Shown piece by piece: positions 11,196 to 21,369 of a stretch of 64,000 bases of DNA. Made by a program: the position numbers and the translations under genes. Position 1 is the first letter of the stretch, and each line of letters begins with the position of its first letter. The notes below the pieces were generated by a model. The model searched no databases and was not told where the DNA came from. It was given only the letters and a program-made list of their open reading frames with translations. This DNA comes from Hyperoodon ampullatus (Eukaryota > Chordata > Mammalia > Artiodactyla > Ziphiidae), in assembly GCA_949752795.1 (NCBI GenBank), contig OX457070.1, positions 35,373,574 through 35,437,573 on the forward strand, in the 5' to 3' direction.

Positions 11196-11705
11196 ATTTC
11201 AGCTCTCTTCCTGGATATTGGTAGGATTGCTCTTCTAGCCCACTTTGGAGTTGGTTGTGGCCATGTGCCTTGCTTTGGCCAGTGAAATGTGAGCACCAGT
11301 AATACATATCAGTTCTGGGCAGATGTTCTAAGTGCCCCTACACAGTTCTCCATGTTTCCTTCCCTCTGCCACAGTTATCAAAGAAGCACACTAATGAGGA
11401 GTCTCCATCAGCCTGGATTCCTGAGTGATGATGAACAGAATCCCTTGCTAACCTGCACTGAATATGTGTAAAGTCACAAACTATGGATGAGCCGAAGCAG
11501 CCAGTTAGCAGAAAGGGGAGAGGGCACAGACTTGCAGAGAGTATCTGAGATACCATGAGAGAGTGATGAGAGAGAGCAGCCAATCCCTAGAATTTCTTTG
11601 GTTCCAGGTGCTTTCCAGGTCCCATGGGTTCTAACACTAAACCCCACATTGTCCTATGGAGCTTGAACAGGACTCCTGATACTTGAACAACAACAAGCTA
11701 AATAA
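11196..11705 (+). mobile_element. Ancient LTR-like interspersed repeat (family not named)
   Basis: The phrases GTGCCTTGCTTTGGCCAGTG and ATCAGCCTGGATTCCTGAGT, in this order, recur in a common mammalian medium-reiteration repeat. I recognise the pattern but not the exact family. Small open frames here (60 and 81 codons) are incidental. Confidence 0.45.
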
Positions 11706-12780
11706 AACATGTATTTCCACTTAACAAGGTGTCCCCAAAATGTATATGCTAAATCAAAAGTTACAGGCATTTTAATATATAATGCCAAATGTCACACACT
11801 AGCAAGGAAGAGCATGCCCCTTTCGCAATACAGTAGTCTTCACAATACTGGGTGTGCACTTTAAAAAAACAAAACAAAGTGGGGGAAAAAGCTTAGCAGC
11901 TAATAGGCAAAAAAAAGTTAAATCTATTAATCAGCATTTCTTTATTAGTGAGGCTGACTTTTTTTCAAATGTTTCTAAGTCATTCCTTTTGTAATTAAAA
12001 AAATTAATTTATCTTGCCAATTCATTTATTAGAACCTTAAAGTTTTCTTATGGGTATATATGTGCTTTCCATACTGCAATATTTATCACAAATATTTGCC
12101 CAGTTTGGTTTAGCTTTCAGATTTTTATTATATTGGTGGTTTATGTCAATTTTTAACCTTTGTGTAGTCAAACATATATTTTCCTTTATCGAGTGACATA
12201 TTGCCCAGTACTTTGTTAGCATCTCCTATGACTGTTTATTGTATAAAATTATTATTCTAACCACTTTTGTGTGCTTTGTAGATTGACATCTTTTATATGT
12301 AACTGTTAATATCATTTCCCATATTTTTCCTTTTAAAGATCAAACTGATTGATTCACAAACCCCAACTCTTTTTTCGACTTTCTTTAATAAAATATGTAA
12401 TTGTTCCACTGCATATACCAGCAATCATACCTCCTCTGCCCTCACACAAAGATGGTTCAAATTTTAATCTTATGTTATTTATTAAACTGCTGAAAATGAT
12501 TTTACTGACCACCAAAGAAATACACCTATCTTTACCCCTGAACTTCATATCTAATGTGTGTGTGTGTGTGTTTCTGAAATCCTTTGATATCCTCGATTTT
12601 ACACTTTTATTTTGAACTTTAGGCCAATGGATAGGGCCTTCAGTTTTAAGTCATTTTGAACAATTGTTCCATTTTGTATAATATAACAGTTAAAAATAGT
12701 TTAAGGTTACTGTCAAATCAAACATTTGGAAACAACAGTAGACAGCATTCTGCTTCCTGAGGGCTGTTGTGACCTAATCC
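11706..12780. other. Unassigned AT-rich DNA
   Basis: No gene is visible. The T-rich part at about 12000-12650 has a flavour of very old antisense L1 but no decisive phrase. A TG microsatellite of about eight units is at 12555-12571. Confidence 0.35.
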
Positions 12781-13390
12781 TAACGTGACTTTTTGTCCAG
12801 ATAGTTCACTATGGTTCACTCTCTTTCCTGTTTACCCTACAGTTGTTGCCAGGACACAAACCTGATCTAACTCTGCTGCTTACGAAGCTTCCATGGTTCC
12901 CAGTCACCTACAGGTAAAATCAAAACTCCTTAGAACAGAAAAAGAACCTTTCACCATCTGGCCCCCCTAAATTTTTACCTTCATTTGCACACCTCTTAAA
13001 ATGAGCACAGGAGCTGCAGCCACACAGAGGTGCTTGTCAGTCTCAACAAATTATTTCCCACATCAGTGCTTTTGCACTTGTTATCCCGTTTAGAATGTCC
13101 TGCACTTCTCTCCCCGCTTCCCAACCCCAATTCTTAGTATCCTTCAAATGCCAACTCAAACTTCACTTCTGCAGTGACAGCTCCAAGTTCAGACTGTCTG
13201 GCAGTCAGTCACTTCCTCCTCTAGGGACTAGACAGTCATATTCAATTGGGGGAAAGAGACATGGAAAGAAATAATCAAACACATGGTCAAAAAAACCATG
13301 AACTCTTTAAGGACAAAGACCTCATCATTTATTCACCTCTGTGTCCCCTGCATCTACCAGTCAAATAAGTGTTGAATTGAATTTAACTGA
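12781..13390 (+). mobile_element. L2 LINE 3' part
   Basis: Sense-strand L2 phrases occur in order: AACCTGATCTAACTCTGCTG, TAAAATCAAAACTCCTTAGA, TTTCACCATCTGGCCCCCCT, TTTTGCACTTGTTATCCCGT, TTCAAATGCCAACTCAAACT. A tail follows with CTCTGTGTCCCCTGCATCTA and AAATAAGTGTTGAATTGAAT. This is typical ancestral L2. Confidence 0.8.
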
Positions 13391-14280
13391 ATCATGCGGA
13401 ATCAGTTTAATAATTGTATTTCACTTTTAAGAATATCAACTATGTGGCTTTTCTAGTTATAGTTTCATAATTTAACCTTAAAAAATAAACTACAAAATGG
13501 TTGCTAAAATTTTACAAATGTTTGTATTATCAGTTAAATTTATTGCTATCTTTAAAAATTATATAGTGTTGTTTTTTACTTTAATGGGATCTGTATAATT
13601 CATAGAACCTATGTAAATGTCTCAGTGTAATTTGAAAGCATGTAAAGCATAGAAATAATATTGGAGTGGATAGCTGAGATACAAATATTAAAGTATAGGA
13701 ATGTGCCAAAAAACTCCTGCCTGAAAAGAACACTTGTTTCTTGCAGAGGGCAAAACCCTGACATCTTTAATAAGGTATTGCAAAATCTGCTCACTCACCC
13801 ACCCTACCCATGGAAGGCAAAGTCAACGTTCAGACTGAGCTTTGTTTAGAAACTCTGGAACCATGTGTTTAAAGAATGAGAGAGGTTTGTCAAGACTTTC
13901 TGCCAAAGCACATCACAAGTTTAACATGTGCTTACTGCCTGCTCTTAAATCCTAGTTTCCATGAGCCAGCCAGCTGCTGGCATTTGGGATGCCTTCTAAC
14001 TAGTTAGGTCTCAAACCCAGCCACATCTTCATTTCCCAAAGGAAGCTCCAGAAACTTTCTGCTGTCTCCTCTGTCTCTCATATAACTTGTTAACTCTGTT
14101 TTATAAAATTCCTCAATTTTAACCTTAGAGCCATGATATTAAATTTATAAACATGAAAATACAGATATTAAAATGTTGGTGATGAAGTTAATCACCTTCC
14201 TGATAAACCTGCTCATCCTATATACTCTTATGATGCAGCCATCTTTGCAAACATCCACCTGAAAAAAGTTAAAGTCATAA
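13391..14280. other. Unassigned DNA
   Basis: No gene or named repeat is recognised. Confidence 0.4.
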
Positions 14281-14365
14281 CAATAACAGCTAACACTTAT
14301 TGAGTGCTCTTAATGTCCTAGGTGCTATGCTTTTTTATCTCCTTCAATTCTCACAGGAGTGAGAT
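14281..14365 (-). mobile_element. MIR fragment, reverse orientation
   Basis: It contains AACAGCTAACACTTATTGAG, then TCCTAGGTGCTATG and TTCAATTCTCACAGGAG, the reverse complement of the MIR 3' half. Confidence 0.65.
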
Positions 14366-14638
14366 GACTTGAACATATGTTCCTGACCCCCTGCCCCTTT
14401 CTTCCTTTCCTCCCCCTAATTTCTTACTGGAGCAGCAAGCCCTTGTTGATAATGTGTGTTTCTGAGGATGTCCATAGGAGAGGGTACATATGAGGACTGT
14501 AACTGTGGAAAGCCAACTCCCTTTGGGAAAAATAGTGCTGCACAAGTGGACGGAATCATCCTCCTTCCTAGTGTCTGAGTAAAGTGTTTCTCTCCCTTGT
14601 ATTTGGAGAGCCTGCGAATAAAGTATAGAATACTAGAG

Positions 14639-15020
14639 TAGTGGTTCTCAAAAGGTTGTCCCTGGACTTGTAGTAATGACATCATCTGGGAACTTATTAG
14701 CACTTGTTAGAAATGCAAATTCTCGGGCCTCACTACAGGCCTATGAGACCCAGGAAGCTGTGTTTTTTGTTTTTTTTGGTTTTTTTGCAGTACGTGGGCC
14801 TCTCACTGCTGTGGCTCCGGATGCGCAGGCTCAGCGGCCATGCCTCACGGGCCCAGCCGCTCCGCGGCATGTGGGATCTTCCCGGACCGGGGCACGAACC
14901 CGTGTCCCCTGCATCGGCAGGTGGACTCTCAACCACTGCACCACCAGGGAAGCCCAGAAGCTGTGTTTTAATAAGACCTCCAGGAGATTGTGATACATGT
15001 CTAAGTTTGAGAACAGGACT
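14639..15020 (+). mobile_element. MER5-type hAT element split by a SINE
   Basis: The left arm (14639-14760) reads GTGGTTCTCAAAAGGTTGTC, then ATCATCTGGGAACTTATTAG and AGAAATGCAAATTCTCGGGC. The right arm (14956-15020) reads AATAAGACCTCCAGGAGATT, ending GTTTGAGAACAGGACT. Together they form one non-autonomous DNA transposon of about 180 bases whose ends are inverted (GGTTCTCAA / TTTGAGAACA). The SINE at 14764-14955 interrupts it. Confidence 0.8.
14764..14955 (-). mobile_element. CHR-type SINE with internal deletion, inside a MER5-type element
   Basis: Reverse copy with the shared TSD core GAAGCTGTGTTTT at both ends (near 14754 and 14957). It lacks about 23 bases found in other copies between GCTGTGGC and TCCGGATGCG. 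The lost segment is bounded by GGC on both sides, so it fits a microhomology deletion. On the plus strand the T-run ends in GCAG (AG at 14789-14790), and CAG|GTGGAC occurs at 14918-14926. These look like a splice acceptor and donor; see findings. Confidence 0.93.
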
Positions 15021-15141
15021 ATAAGAGCAGACGGCTTAATATCCTCCATCTGCTGGAAACAGCCAGCTGACCTGTAAAGGTGCTGAGGAACTCCTATCCA
15101 TTATAGGGCATAGGAAATCACAATGCATTTAATAAACTCAG

Positions 15142-15359
15142 GGGCTTCCCTGGTGGCGCAGTGGTTGAGAGTCCGCCTGCCAATGCAGGGGACACGGGTT
15201 CGTGCCCCGGTCCGGGAGGATCCCACATGCCGCAGGGCGGCTGGGCCCGTGAGCCATGGCCGCTGGGCCTGAGCGCCCGGAGCTTGTGCTCTGCAACAGG
15301 AGAGGCCACAACAGTGAGAGGCCCGCGTACCAAAAAAATAAAATAAAATAAAATAAAAA
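15142..15359 (+). mobile_element. CHR-type SINE, short form
   Basis: Intact A box (TGGCGCAGTGG) and B box (GGTTCGTGCC). The tail has turned into AAAAT repeats. The TSD AATAAACTCAG is perfect at 15131-15141 and 15360-15370. Confidence 0.96.
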
Positions 15360-15439
15360 AATAAACTCAGTAATTTGAGGGAGATTTACCCAGACCAACC
15401 AGAGAGGGTGACTCCTCAAAGACAGAAGATAACTTTAAT

Positions 15440-15542
15440 GTTAGTAGCAGTCCTGTTAGCTCCCTTAGTAGGAATCAAGGCTTAGAGAGGTTAAATAACT
15501 GTTCAAGGTCACACCACTAGTGAGTAACAGAACCAAGTCCCC
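15440..15542 (-). mobile_element. MIR core fragment, reverse orientation
   Basis: GGCTTAGAGAGGTTAAATAA, then CTGTTCAAGGTCACACCACT and AGTGAGTAACAGAACCAAG are the reverse complement of the MIR core. Confidence 0.75.
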
Positions 15543-15589
15543 TCCTTACCTTCCATATATAAATTCCAATTCTATCTCAACTGTTTCTG

Positions 15590-16010
15590 TAGGGTTCATA
15601 CTTTTTTAAACCTTGTTTTAAATCGTGATATAACATGCATACAATACATACAGAAAAGTAGACCAGCAGCCCCTGTATGGCTCTCTTCCCTCTGGTGGTA
15701 ACTACTATCTTGGCTTGTTATAATTTTTTCTTTAGTAAATGTCTTTCTTTCTTTATTAAATGTCCATAAGCATTCTTAAACAACATAGTTTGGTTTTTTC
15801 TTATCTTGAACTTCTTATAAAAAGAATCATACTGTTTATATCCTTATGTGTCCTGCTTATTTTGCTCAACAGCATGTTTGGGACATTCAACCATGTTGTC
15901 TTATGTAGCCATAGTTTATTTTCATTGCTATATAGTGTTTCATTGGGTGAATAATATTTTATTCATCCTGGAATCCATCATTTCTTCATTCCCACTGTCA
16001 CTCTACTTCA
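15590..16010 (-). mobile_element. Ancient L1 (L1M-type) 3' fragment
   Basis: Reverse-strand L1 3' end. ATCGTGATATAACATGCATA begins the old 3' UTR. Further on come TCTGGTGGTAACTACTATCT, AGAATCATACTGTTTATATC and TGTCCTGCTTATTTTGCTCA, then TTCAACCATGTTGTCTTATG. This is the same order as in the L1 pieces at 17.6 and 60.1 kb. Confidence 0.7.
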
Positions 16011-16140
16011 GACATTCATTAAATGATTCCTTATTATTTAAGTTATCCCAGTGGACCCTAACTATTCTCATTTCCAGGCTTTCCCCAGCAGCTGCCAGAG
16101 GATTCTTCTAAAAGTCGGCATTGATCATGTACCTCCTGTT
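16011..16140 (+). mobile_element. Short L2-like fragment
   Basis: CAGCTGCCAGAGGATTCTTC, then TAAAAGTCGGCATTGATCAT resembles the L2 segment before the stretch that reads as clinically common 'GATCATGT' L2 text. Only about 100 bases, so tentative. Confidence 0.4.
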
Positions 16141-16255
16141 ACAAGAAGTTGTAGGAGGGGAGGAATAAGAAAGGCTGGGAAGCAGGCAGCAACACATTTT
16201 TGGTTTTTATTCTAAGGTCAATGCAAAGCCCTATCTGGCTAATAGTTTTGACTTT

Positions 16256-16372
16256 TTTTTTTTTGGCCTCACCGTGTGGCATGTGGGATCTTAGTTCCCT
16301 GACAGGGTATTGAACCTGTGCCCCCTGCAGTGGAAGCACAGAGTCCTAACCACTGGACTGCCAGGGAATTCC
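16256..16372 (-). mobile_element. CHR-type SINE, older 120-bp form
   Basis: Reverse copy with GGCATGTGGGATCTTAGTTC and ACTGGACTGCCAGGGAATTC. The TSD AGTTTTGACTTT is at 16244-16255 and 16373-16384. It lacks the GC-rich second half of the 200-bp form. Confidence 0.92.
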
Positions 16373-16586
16373 AGTTTTGACTTTCTAAGCTCAAAGACTC
16401 TTAGTCCAGAGTCCCTAGATCATAGCATTAGACCCCTTTGATAACTATGCCTACAGGAGTTCAACCAAGTTGGCTAGGCCCTCCATAATCGCTGCCTACA
16501 GCCCCTTGGGATCACTTCAGCTGCTGCTAAGTTCACTCAGCTCTGGTTCCATCTGTTGCCAATTCTTTCATTTCTCTGTAACCAAG

Positions 16587-17088
16587 TGTTAAGTTCCGTA
16601 TGGGAGGCAAACTTTTACCTTTACCCTCTTAACGTTCTTTTTTGGCTGGCTGAGAATTAAATTGATATAAGACAGATCAACAGGAGAAAAGCATACCAAT
16701 TTATTTAATACACGTATTACATAACATGGGAGCCTTTATAAAGAATGAAGACCCAAAGAAATGGCAAAACCTGCTTGCTTTTATATTAGTGAACAAAGAG
16801 AGGCAAATACGGAAAAATGACTATGTGGGGGGCTAAAGGTAGATAATTATTTTAACAAGGACTGTTTGTATAGAAGTCTCTCAGTCTTAATTTCTAGGTC
16901 TTGATAAGAATGTTACATTCCTTCTGGTATAGGAAGAAATTCATATAGTAATTTCATCTCCTGCTTTTAAAGAAAAGAAGGAAAAGTCAGAGTGTTTTCC
17001 TTCTGTTGTTTTTCAAGTGCCTTTAACTTAAAATAGTTAATATGCCAGAGCAACATATTTTGGGGATGGCATGCTCTGAACTCCCTCA
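16587..17088 (-). mobile_element. ERV-type solitary LTR, reverse orientation
   Basis: The unit of about 500 bases begins TG and ends CA on the plus strand. Its reverse complement starts TGAGGGAGTTCAGAGCATGC and ends with AAGAGGGTAAAGGTAAAAGT then TTGCCTCCCATAC. That last stretch closely matches the end of the LTR at 55.8 kb (AAGAGGGTAGAGGAAGAGTT, then TTTTCCTCCCCTACA), so the two are related LTRs in opposite orientation. No viral coding sequence is present. Confidence 0.65.
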
Positions 17089-17391
17089 CTTCCTAGCATA
17101 CCTCACAGGTGAGGCCATATAAATTAATGCATATATGGATAAAATGCAATTTTCTCCATGTATCCACTGACTTCGGACAGTGCAGTAGTGAACTATTAAT
17201 TATTCTGACAAATGGCAGATGAAATAAAAATGGACTAATGCACTAAGAATCATAAGATTTAGCTCAAAATCTCACCTAAATGGTTAAAGACATTTCAAGT
17301 TTCATAACAAACATTGCTAATTCATACCATTGAGTATAATTAGAATTACAGAATGTTAGGGCCTCCATAGCTATAGACTATAATTTTAGTG

Positions 17392-17601
17392 CAGGGGTTG
17401 GCAAACTTTTTCTTTAAAGGGCACGACAGTAAATATGTTATGCTTTGCAGTCCCTACAGTCTGTCACAACTACTCAACTCTGACTTTGTAGAGTGAAAGC
17501 AGCCATAGGTAATGTATAAATGGTTGGGCCTGGCCACGTTCCAATAAAATTGTATTGGCAGCAGGTCAGATTTGGCTCAGATTATAGTTTACCAACCTCT
17601 G
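17392..17601 (+). mobile_element. hAT-type non-autonomous DNA transposon with TIRs and 8-bp TSD
   Basis: The 210-bp unit starts CAGGGGTTGGCAAACT and ends AGTTTACCAACCTCTG. These are terminal inverted repeats matching at 14 of 16 positions. The flanks TTTTAGTG (17384-17391) and CCTTAGTG (17602-17609) agree at 6 of 8 positions, the duplication length typical of hAT elements. It has no coding capacity and was mobilised in trans. A reverse copy of the same family is at about 31415-31610. Confidence 0.88.
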
Positions 17602-18059
17602 CCTTAGTGTATAATTTAAGTTCTCATTATTTGTTTGTTTGTTTCTCAGTATTTTTAATTGATTTAATTTATATTGAATAAAATGTAACAGCTTAAGTGT
17701 ACTTTTTAATGAACTTTTGACAAATGTATTCACCTATGTAACTACCATCCTAATCAAGATGCAGAACGTTTCTGTTCCCGCAGAAACTGCCTTCATGCCC
17801 CTTTCCAGTCAATCCCCAACCCCACCTGAGAGTTTACCCACACTTCTGATTTCTATTCCCATAGATTAATCTTGCCTGTTCTTGAACTTCATATAAATAA
17901 AATTGTATAGTGTCTGTATGTCTGACTGTATGGCTCCTTTCATACAACTAGTTTTGTGAGATTGATTCATCATGTTGTTGAGGGTATCAGTAGTTCATTC
18001 TTTTATGTTGCCGAGTAGTAATAAATTGTATGAATATACCACAGTTGGTATGAATATAC

Positions 18060-18661
18060 CTGTTATTAGTTTCCTAGGGCTGTCTTAAGAAATTACCACA
18101 AACTTTGGGGCTAAAATAACAGAAATTTAGGGAATTCCCTGGCTGTCCAGTGGTTAGGACTCTGTGCTTCCACTGAAGGGGGGCATGGGTTTGATCCCTG
18201 GTCGGGGAACTAAGATCCCACATGCCCCACGGTGTGGCCAAAAAAAACCAAAAAATTTTTTTAATATCTATGTTTAAAAAAAGCAATGGAAATTTATTCC
18301 TTACATCTCTGAAGGCCACAAGCCCCAAATCAAGGTGTTTTCAGGGCCATGCTCCTTCTCTCTAAAGACTCTAGGGGATAAGCCTTCCTTCTTCCAGCTT
18401 CTGGTGGCCCAGGTGTTCTTTGGCTTGTGGCAGCCTAACTCCAACCTCTGCCCCTGTCTTCACATGGCCTTTTCCTCTGTGTCTTTCTTCTCTTCTGTCT
18501 CTTATATGGACAGTGTCATTGGATTTAGTGCCTACCCTAATTGAGGATGATCTCATCTCAAGATCCTTAATTATATCTGCAAATATCCTTTTTTCCAAAT
18601 AAGGTCACATTCACAGGTTCCAGGTGGACATATCTTTTTGGGAGACACTATTCAACTCACA
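18060..18661 (-). mobile_element. MLT1-type (MaLR) LTR, reverse, holding a SINE
   Basis: It contains TATTAGTTTCCTAGGGCTGT, AAATTACCACAAACTTTGGG, CTTCCAGCTTCTGGTGGCCC, GAGGATGATCTCATCTCAAG and AAATAAGGTCACATTCACAG, the reverse complement of MaLR/MLT1 consensus in order. The SINE at 18130-18287 is inserted after the ACAGAAATTTA motif, part of which is repeated as GGAAATTTATT after the SINE. Confidence 0.82.
18130..18260 (+). mobile_element. CHR-type SINE, older 120-bp form, nested in MLT1
   Basis: GGAATTCCCTGGCTGTCCAG head, TTTGATCCCTGGTCGGGGAA B-box region and a GTGTGGCCAAAAAAAACC end. The flanking GAAATTTA motif is repeated on both sides as a diverged TSD. It is the innermost layer of a three-level nest: L1, then LTR, then SINE. 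Confidence 0.88.
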
Positions 18662-18900
18662 CAATGTCACATTTTTCTTAATCTAGTTACCTAATAATAG
18701 ACACTTGAATTCTTTGTTGCTTTGTTTCTTTCGGCTATTATGAATAAAGCTGCTATGAATATTCCTATACAAGGCTTTTTGTGGATATGTTTTCAGCTTC
18801 ACAGTTTTGAATTCCAATTCTAATTATCTTAATATAAGATGTGATTAATTTTAAGTGGTAATTACCCATAGTGACATTTTTAATTCTGGCAGGAACTTTT

Positions 18901-19104
18901 TTTTTTTTTTTTGCGATACGCGGGCCTCTCACTGTTGTGGCCTTTCCCGTTGCGGAGCACAGGCTCCAGATGCGCAGGATCAGCGGCCATGGCTCACGGG
19001 CCTAGCCGCTCCGTGGCATATGGGATCCTCCCGGACCGGGGCACGAACCCGCGTCCCCTGCCTCGGCAGGCGGACTCTCAACCACTGCGCCACCAGGGAA
19101 GCCC
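18901..19104 (-). mobile_element. CHR-type SINE, short form
   Basis: Reverse copy with one of the longest perfect TSDs in the window: TCTGGCAGGAACTTTT at 18885-18900 and 19105-19120 (16 bases). The body is nearly unmutated, so this is among the youngest insertions here. Confidence 0.97.
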
Positions 19105-19120
19105 TCTGGCAGGAACTTTT

Positions 19121-20684
19121 GTAAGAATTGATCAGCATCCATATACCTGATCTAAATATGTTGTATAAGTGAAAACATAATACTGCCAAGAGACAAGATA
19201 TGGAGTTCTAATAAGTATATTTATTTTTGTTTCTCAAGATACTATCAAGAAACAAACAAGTTTCAAATCAGGAAACATTGTCTTTAACTCCTTAAAATAA
19301 CAGAAATACCTGATTAAAGTTAACCCCTTAAAATAACAGCAATACTTGATTAAAGTAAAAAACAAAAACAAAAACACAGCTTGACTCCATTCTGTCAGTT
19401 CTTTGTTTTGTTATGATACTTTGCATTAGTGCTTAAAGCCATCACCATGGCTAAATTTGATACATTTATCTCATTATGGACCTGACTAACATGGACCATT
19501 CCACTGGAATGTATTTAAATGCAGTTCCTTAACAAACAAAGCCATCCATCTGGGATATTCTACCCTTAGATTCTGGTAGGTCCATCGTTAATAGAACTAC
19601 TGGGATGTGGTTTGGAGGCTTTCTCCCGTGTGTCTGGCTTCTACTCTACAATGAAAGCGTCTTAGAGGAGAGGAACTCTGTCTTCTTCACATGTGTATCC
19701 TCCAACTCCAGGCCCAGCTCAGTGCTTTCTTAGCCTTATAAGTGTTTCCTGACTAAATAGTGCCTGTGAATAAAAAATAAGAAGGAAGATGCTGATAACT
19801 CTACTCTTCACAGTATAGTAGTTCCAATAATGCAGAGCAGTTCTTGTTGATGAAATTTCTTAGAAATTGTTTTAATAAATGATTCCTTTTTAATCTGTTG
19901 GAAAGCCTCCCAGATTATTATTTACACTGGTAGTTTCTTATTGACTATTTGCTTCGTTTATTCAGCAATACTAGGAACTGGTGATTGGCTACAGTATTCA
20001 TTTATAAGAGCAATTTAAAACACTACTCAGAAAACAAACAAACAAACAAACAAAAAACACTACTCAGGCCCTGATGAAACTTGACAAGTGTAACAGAGAA
20101 AAGTATAGAGTTCTCGTTATACTTTTTAGACAACTTAAAAATGGTCCTGTAAAATCGTTTGCAGTTTTAAAGATAGGAACAAAATTATGTAATGTGCTCT
20201 GTCATTACCACCCCAGTCTTTTGTAATGTGTGTAAATCAAAAAGCTTACTTAAGTTTTTTGAAAAGTGTAGATACAGTGCCACTATTTTGGAGTATAATT
20301 ACTTTGAAACTTTTGGGTGGATAAACTTGGAATTTTCACTAATCCTAATTTTCCATTTTTACTTTATTCTGTCCCTTTAATTTTAATAGGCCTTTCTCTG
20401 AAATCAGAGAAACAAATATACTCTGTTGAAATCATGATTTCTTCATTTTGACACAGTAATCCACAGGATGAGGTTTAACAGAAGAGACAGTGAAGACTAT
20501 GACAACACAGTCAAACGTGAGATGGTGTAACTTATGATACATATTTTTAAAAGATATGTAGATGCTACTTTCAAAACCACAATTTCAAAATCAAATTAGG
20601 CATTTTGAGGGCATTTCCTATGTAGCTTTATTTACCAGATTGTATTATTATCCAGACTTTTAAACCTTCTCTACTTGTTTGGGA
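19121..20684. other. Unassigned AT-rich DNA
   Basis: No gene is visible. A weak L2-like tail (CTCCAACTCCAGGCCCAGCT, then CAGTGCTTTCTTAG) is at about 19660-19765. An AAAC repeat flanked by direct repeats is at 20017-20067. Confidence 0.4.
20017..20067 (+). repeat. (AAAC)n tract bracketed by a 14-bp direct repeat
   Basis: AAAACACTACTCAG occurs at 20017-20030 and again, unchanged, at 20054-20067. Between them lies only an AAAC repeat (20031-20053). The arrangement looks like a retro-insertion that copied nothing but the tail of its RNA. Confidence 0.9.
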
Positions 20685-21110
20685 ATATTTTAAACTACGA
20701 ATAACAGACTAATCGATCTTAAGCAAGAGGGGCTTATTTGTCTAACATAACAAGAAATCCAGAATAGGTGCTTGCTGACATTGATTTAGCAGCTTAATGT
20801 AGGGGGTTCAGGTTGGTAGCTCTGTGATTCCTTTTGCCTTCTCTTCATAGTCACAAGATGGATGCAAAAGCTCCAAGCATCAGAACCATTTTCAAAGGCA
20901 GGAAGCAGGGGACACTACTAGAACTTTCTACTTGCCTCTTTTTTTTACTAGAAAAGATATACCTTTCTCAAATCATCTATCCAATAGTTTTCTCCTTGCG
21001 TTTCATTGACCATAATGGTGTCACAAGACTATCTCTAGCTGTAAAGGGGGCTCAGAAAATGAGTGTCTGCCTCACCTCTGTAATGAGAGGGAGGCAAGGG
21101 AGAAGGGGTT
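20685..21110. mobile_element. Unnamed medium-reiteration repeat, copy 1
   Basis: GAATAACAGACTAATCGATC and TTAAGCAAGAGGGGCTTATT, then a later TCACAAGATGGATGCAAAAG segment, follow the same order of phrases as 42890-43310 and 44570-45480 (AACAGAA..., CTTAAACAGTA..., TATTTACTGG/CAT..., GGCTGC). I recognise this as a common mammalian repeat but do not name it. Confidence 0.45.
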
Positions 21111-21369
21111 AGGAATGACTTTTCGGTAACTAGTCACATCTTGCATATAGTATGTTCGGTAATGAATTAACAAGTGATCCACAATGTTCAACAGAACTAA
21201 AGTTCAGCTATACACCCATTATCTCGCCTACTAAATTTACATTTTCTTTTCCTCATTTGTTCAGAAACATTAGGAGAGGTAGTACTGTTTATCAGCAAAC
21301 ATTTGTTAAGCATGCGGAATACACTAGTACTTGCTCTGTGACTGGGAAGAGAATTAGGAATGGCTAATT

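Larger units (their letters stand above)
17640..18830 (-). mobile_element. Ancient L1 fragment interrupted by an MLT1-type LTR
   Basis: The left part (17640-18059) carries old L1 3'-UTR and ORF2-end text in reverse: ACCTATGTAACTACCATCCT, AATAAAATTGTATAGTGTCT, TTGTTGAGGGTATCAGTAGT. The L1 text resumes at about 18662-18830 with TCTTTCGGCTATTATGAATA then AAGCTGCTATGAATATTCC, the next part of L1 in the same orientation. The LTR between them therefore inserted later. Confidence 0.75.
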
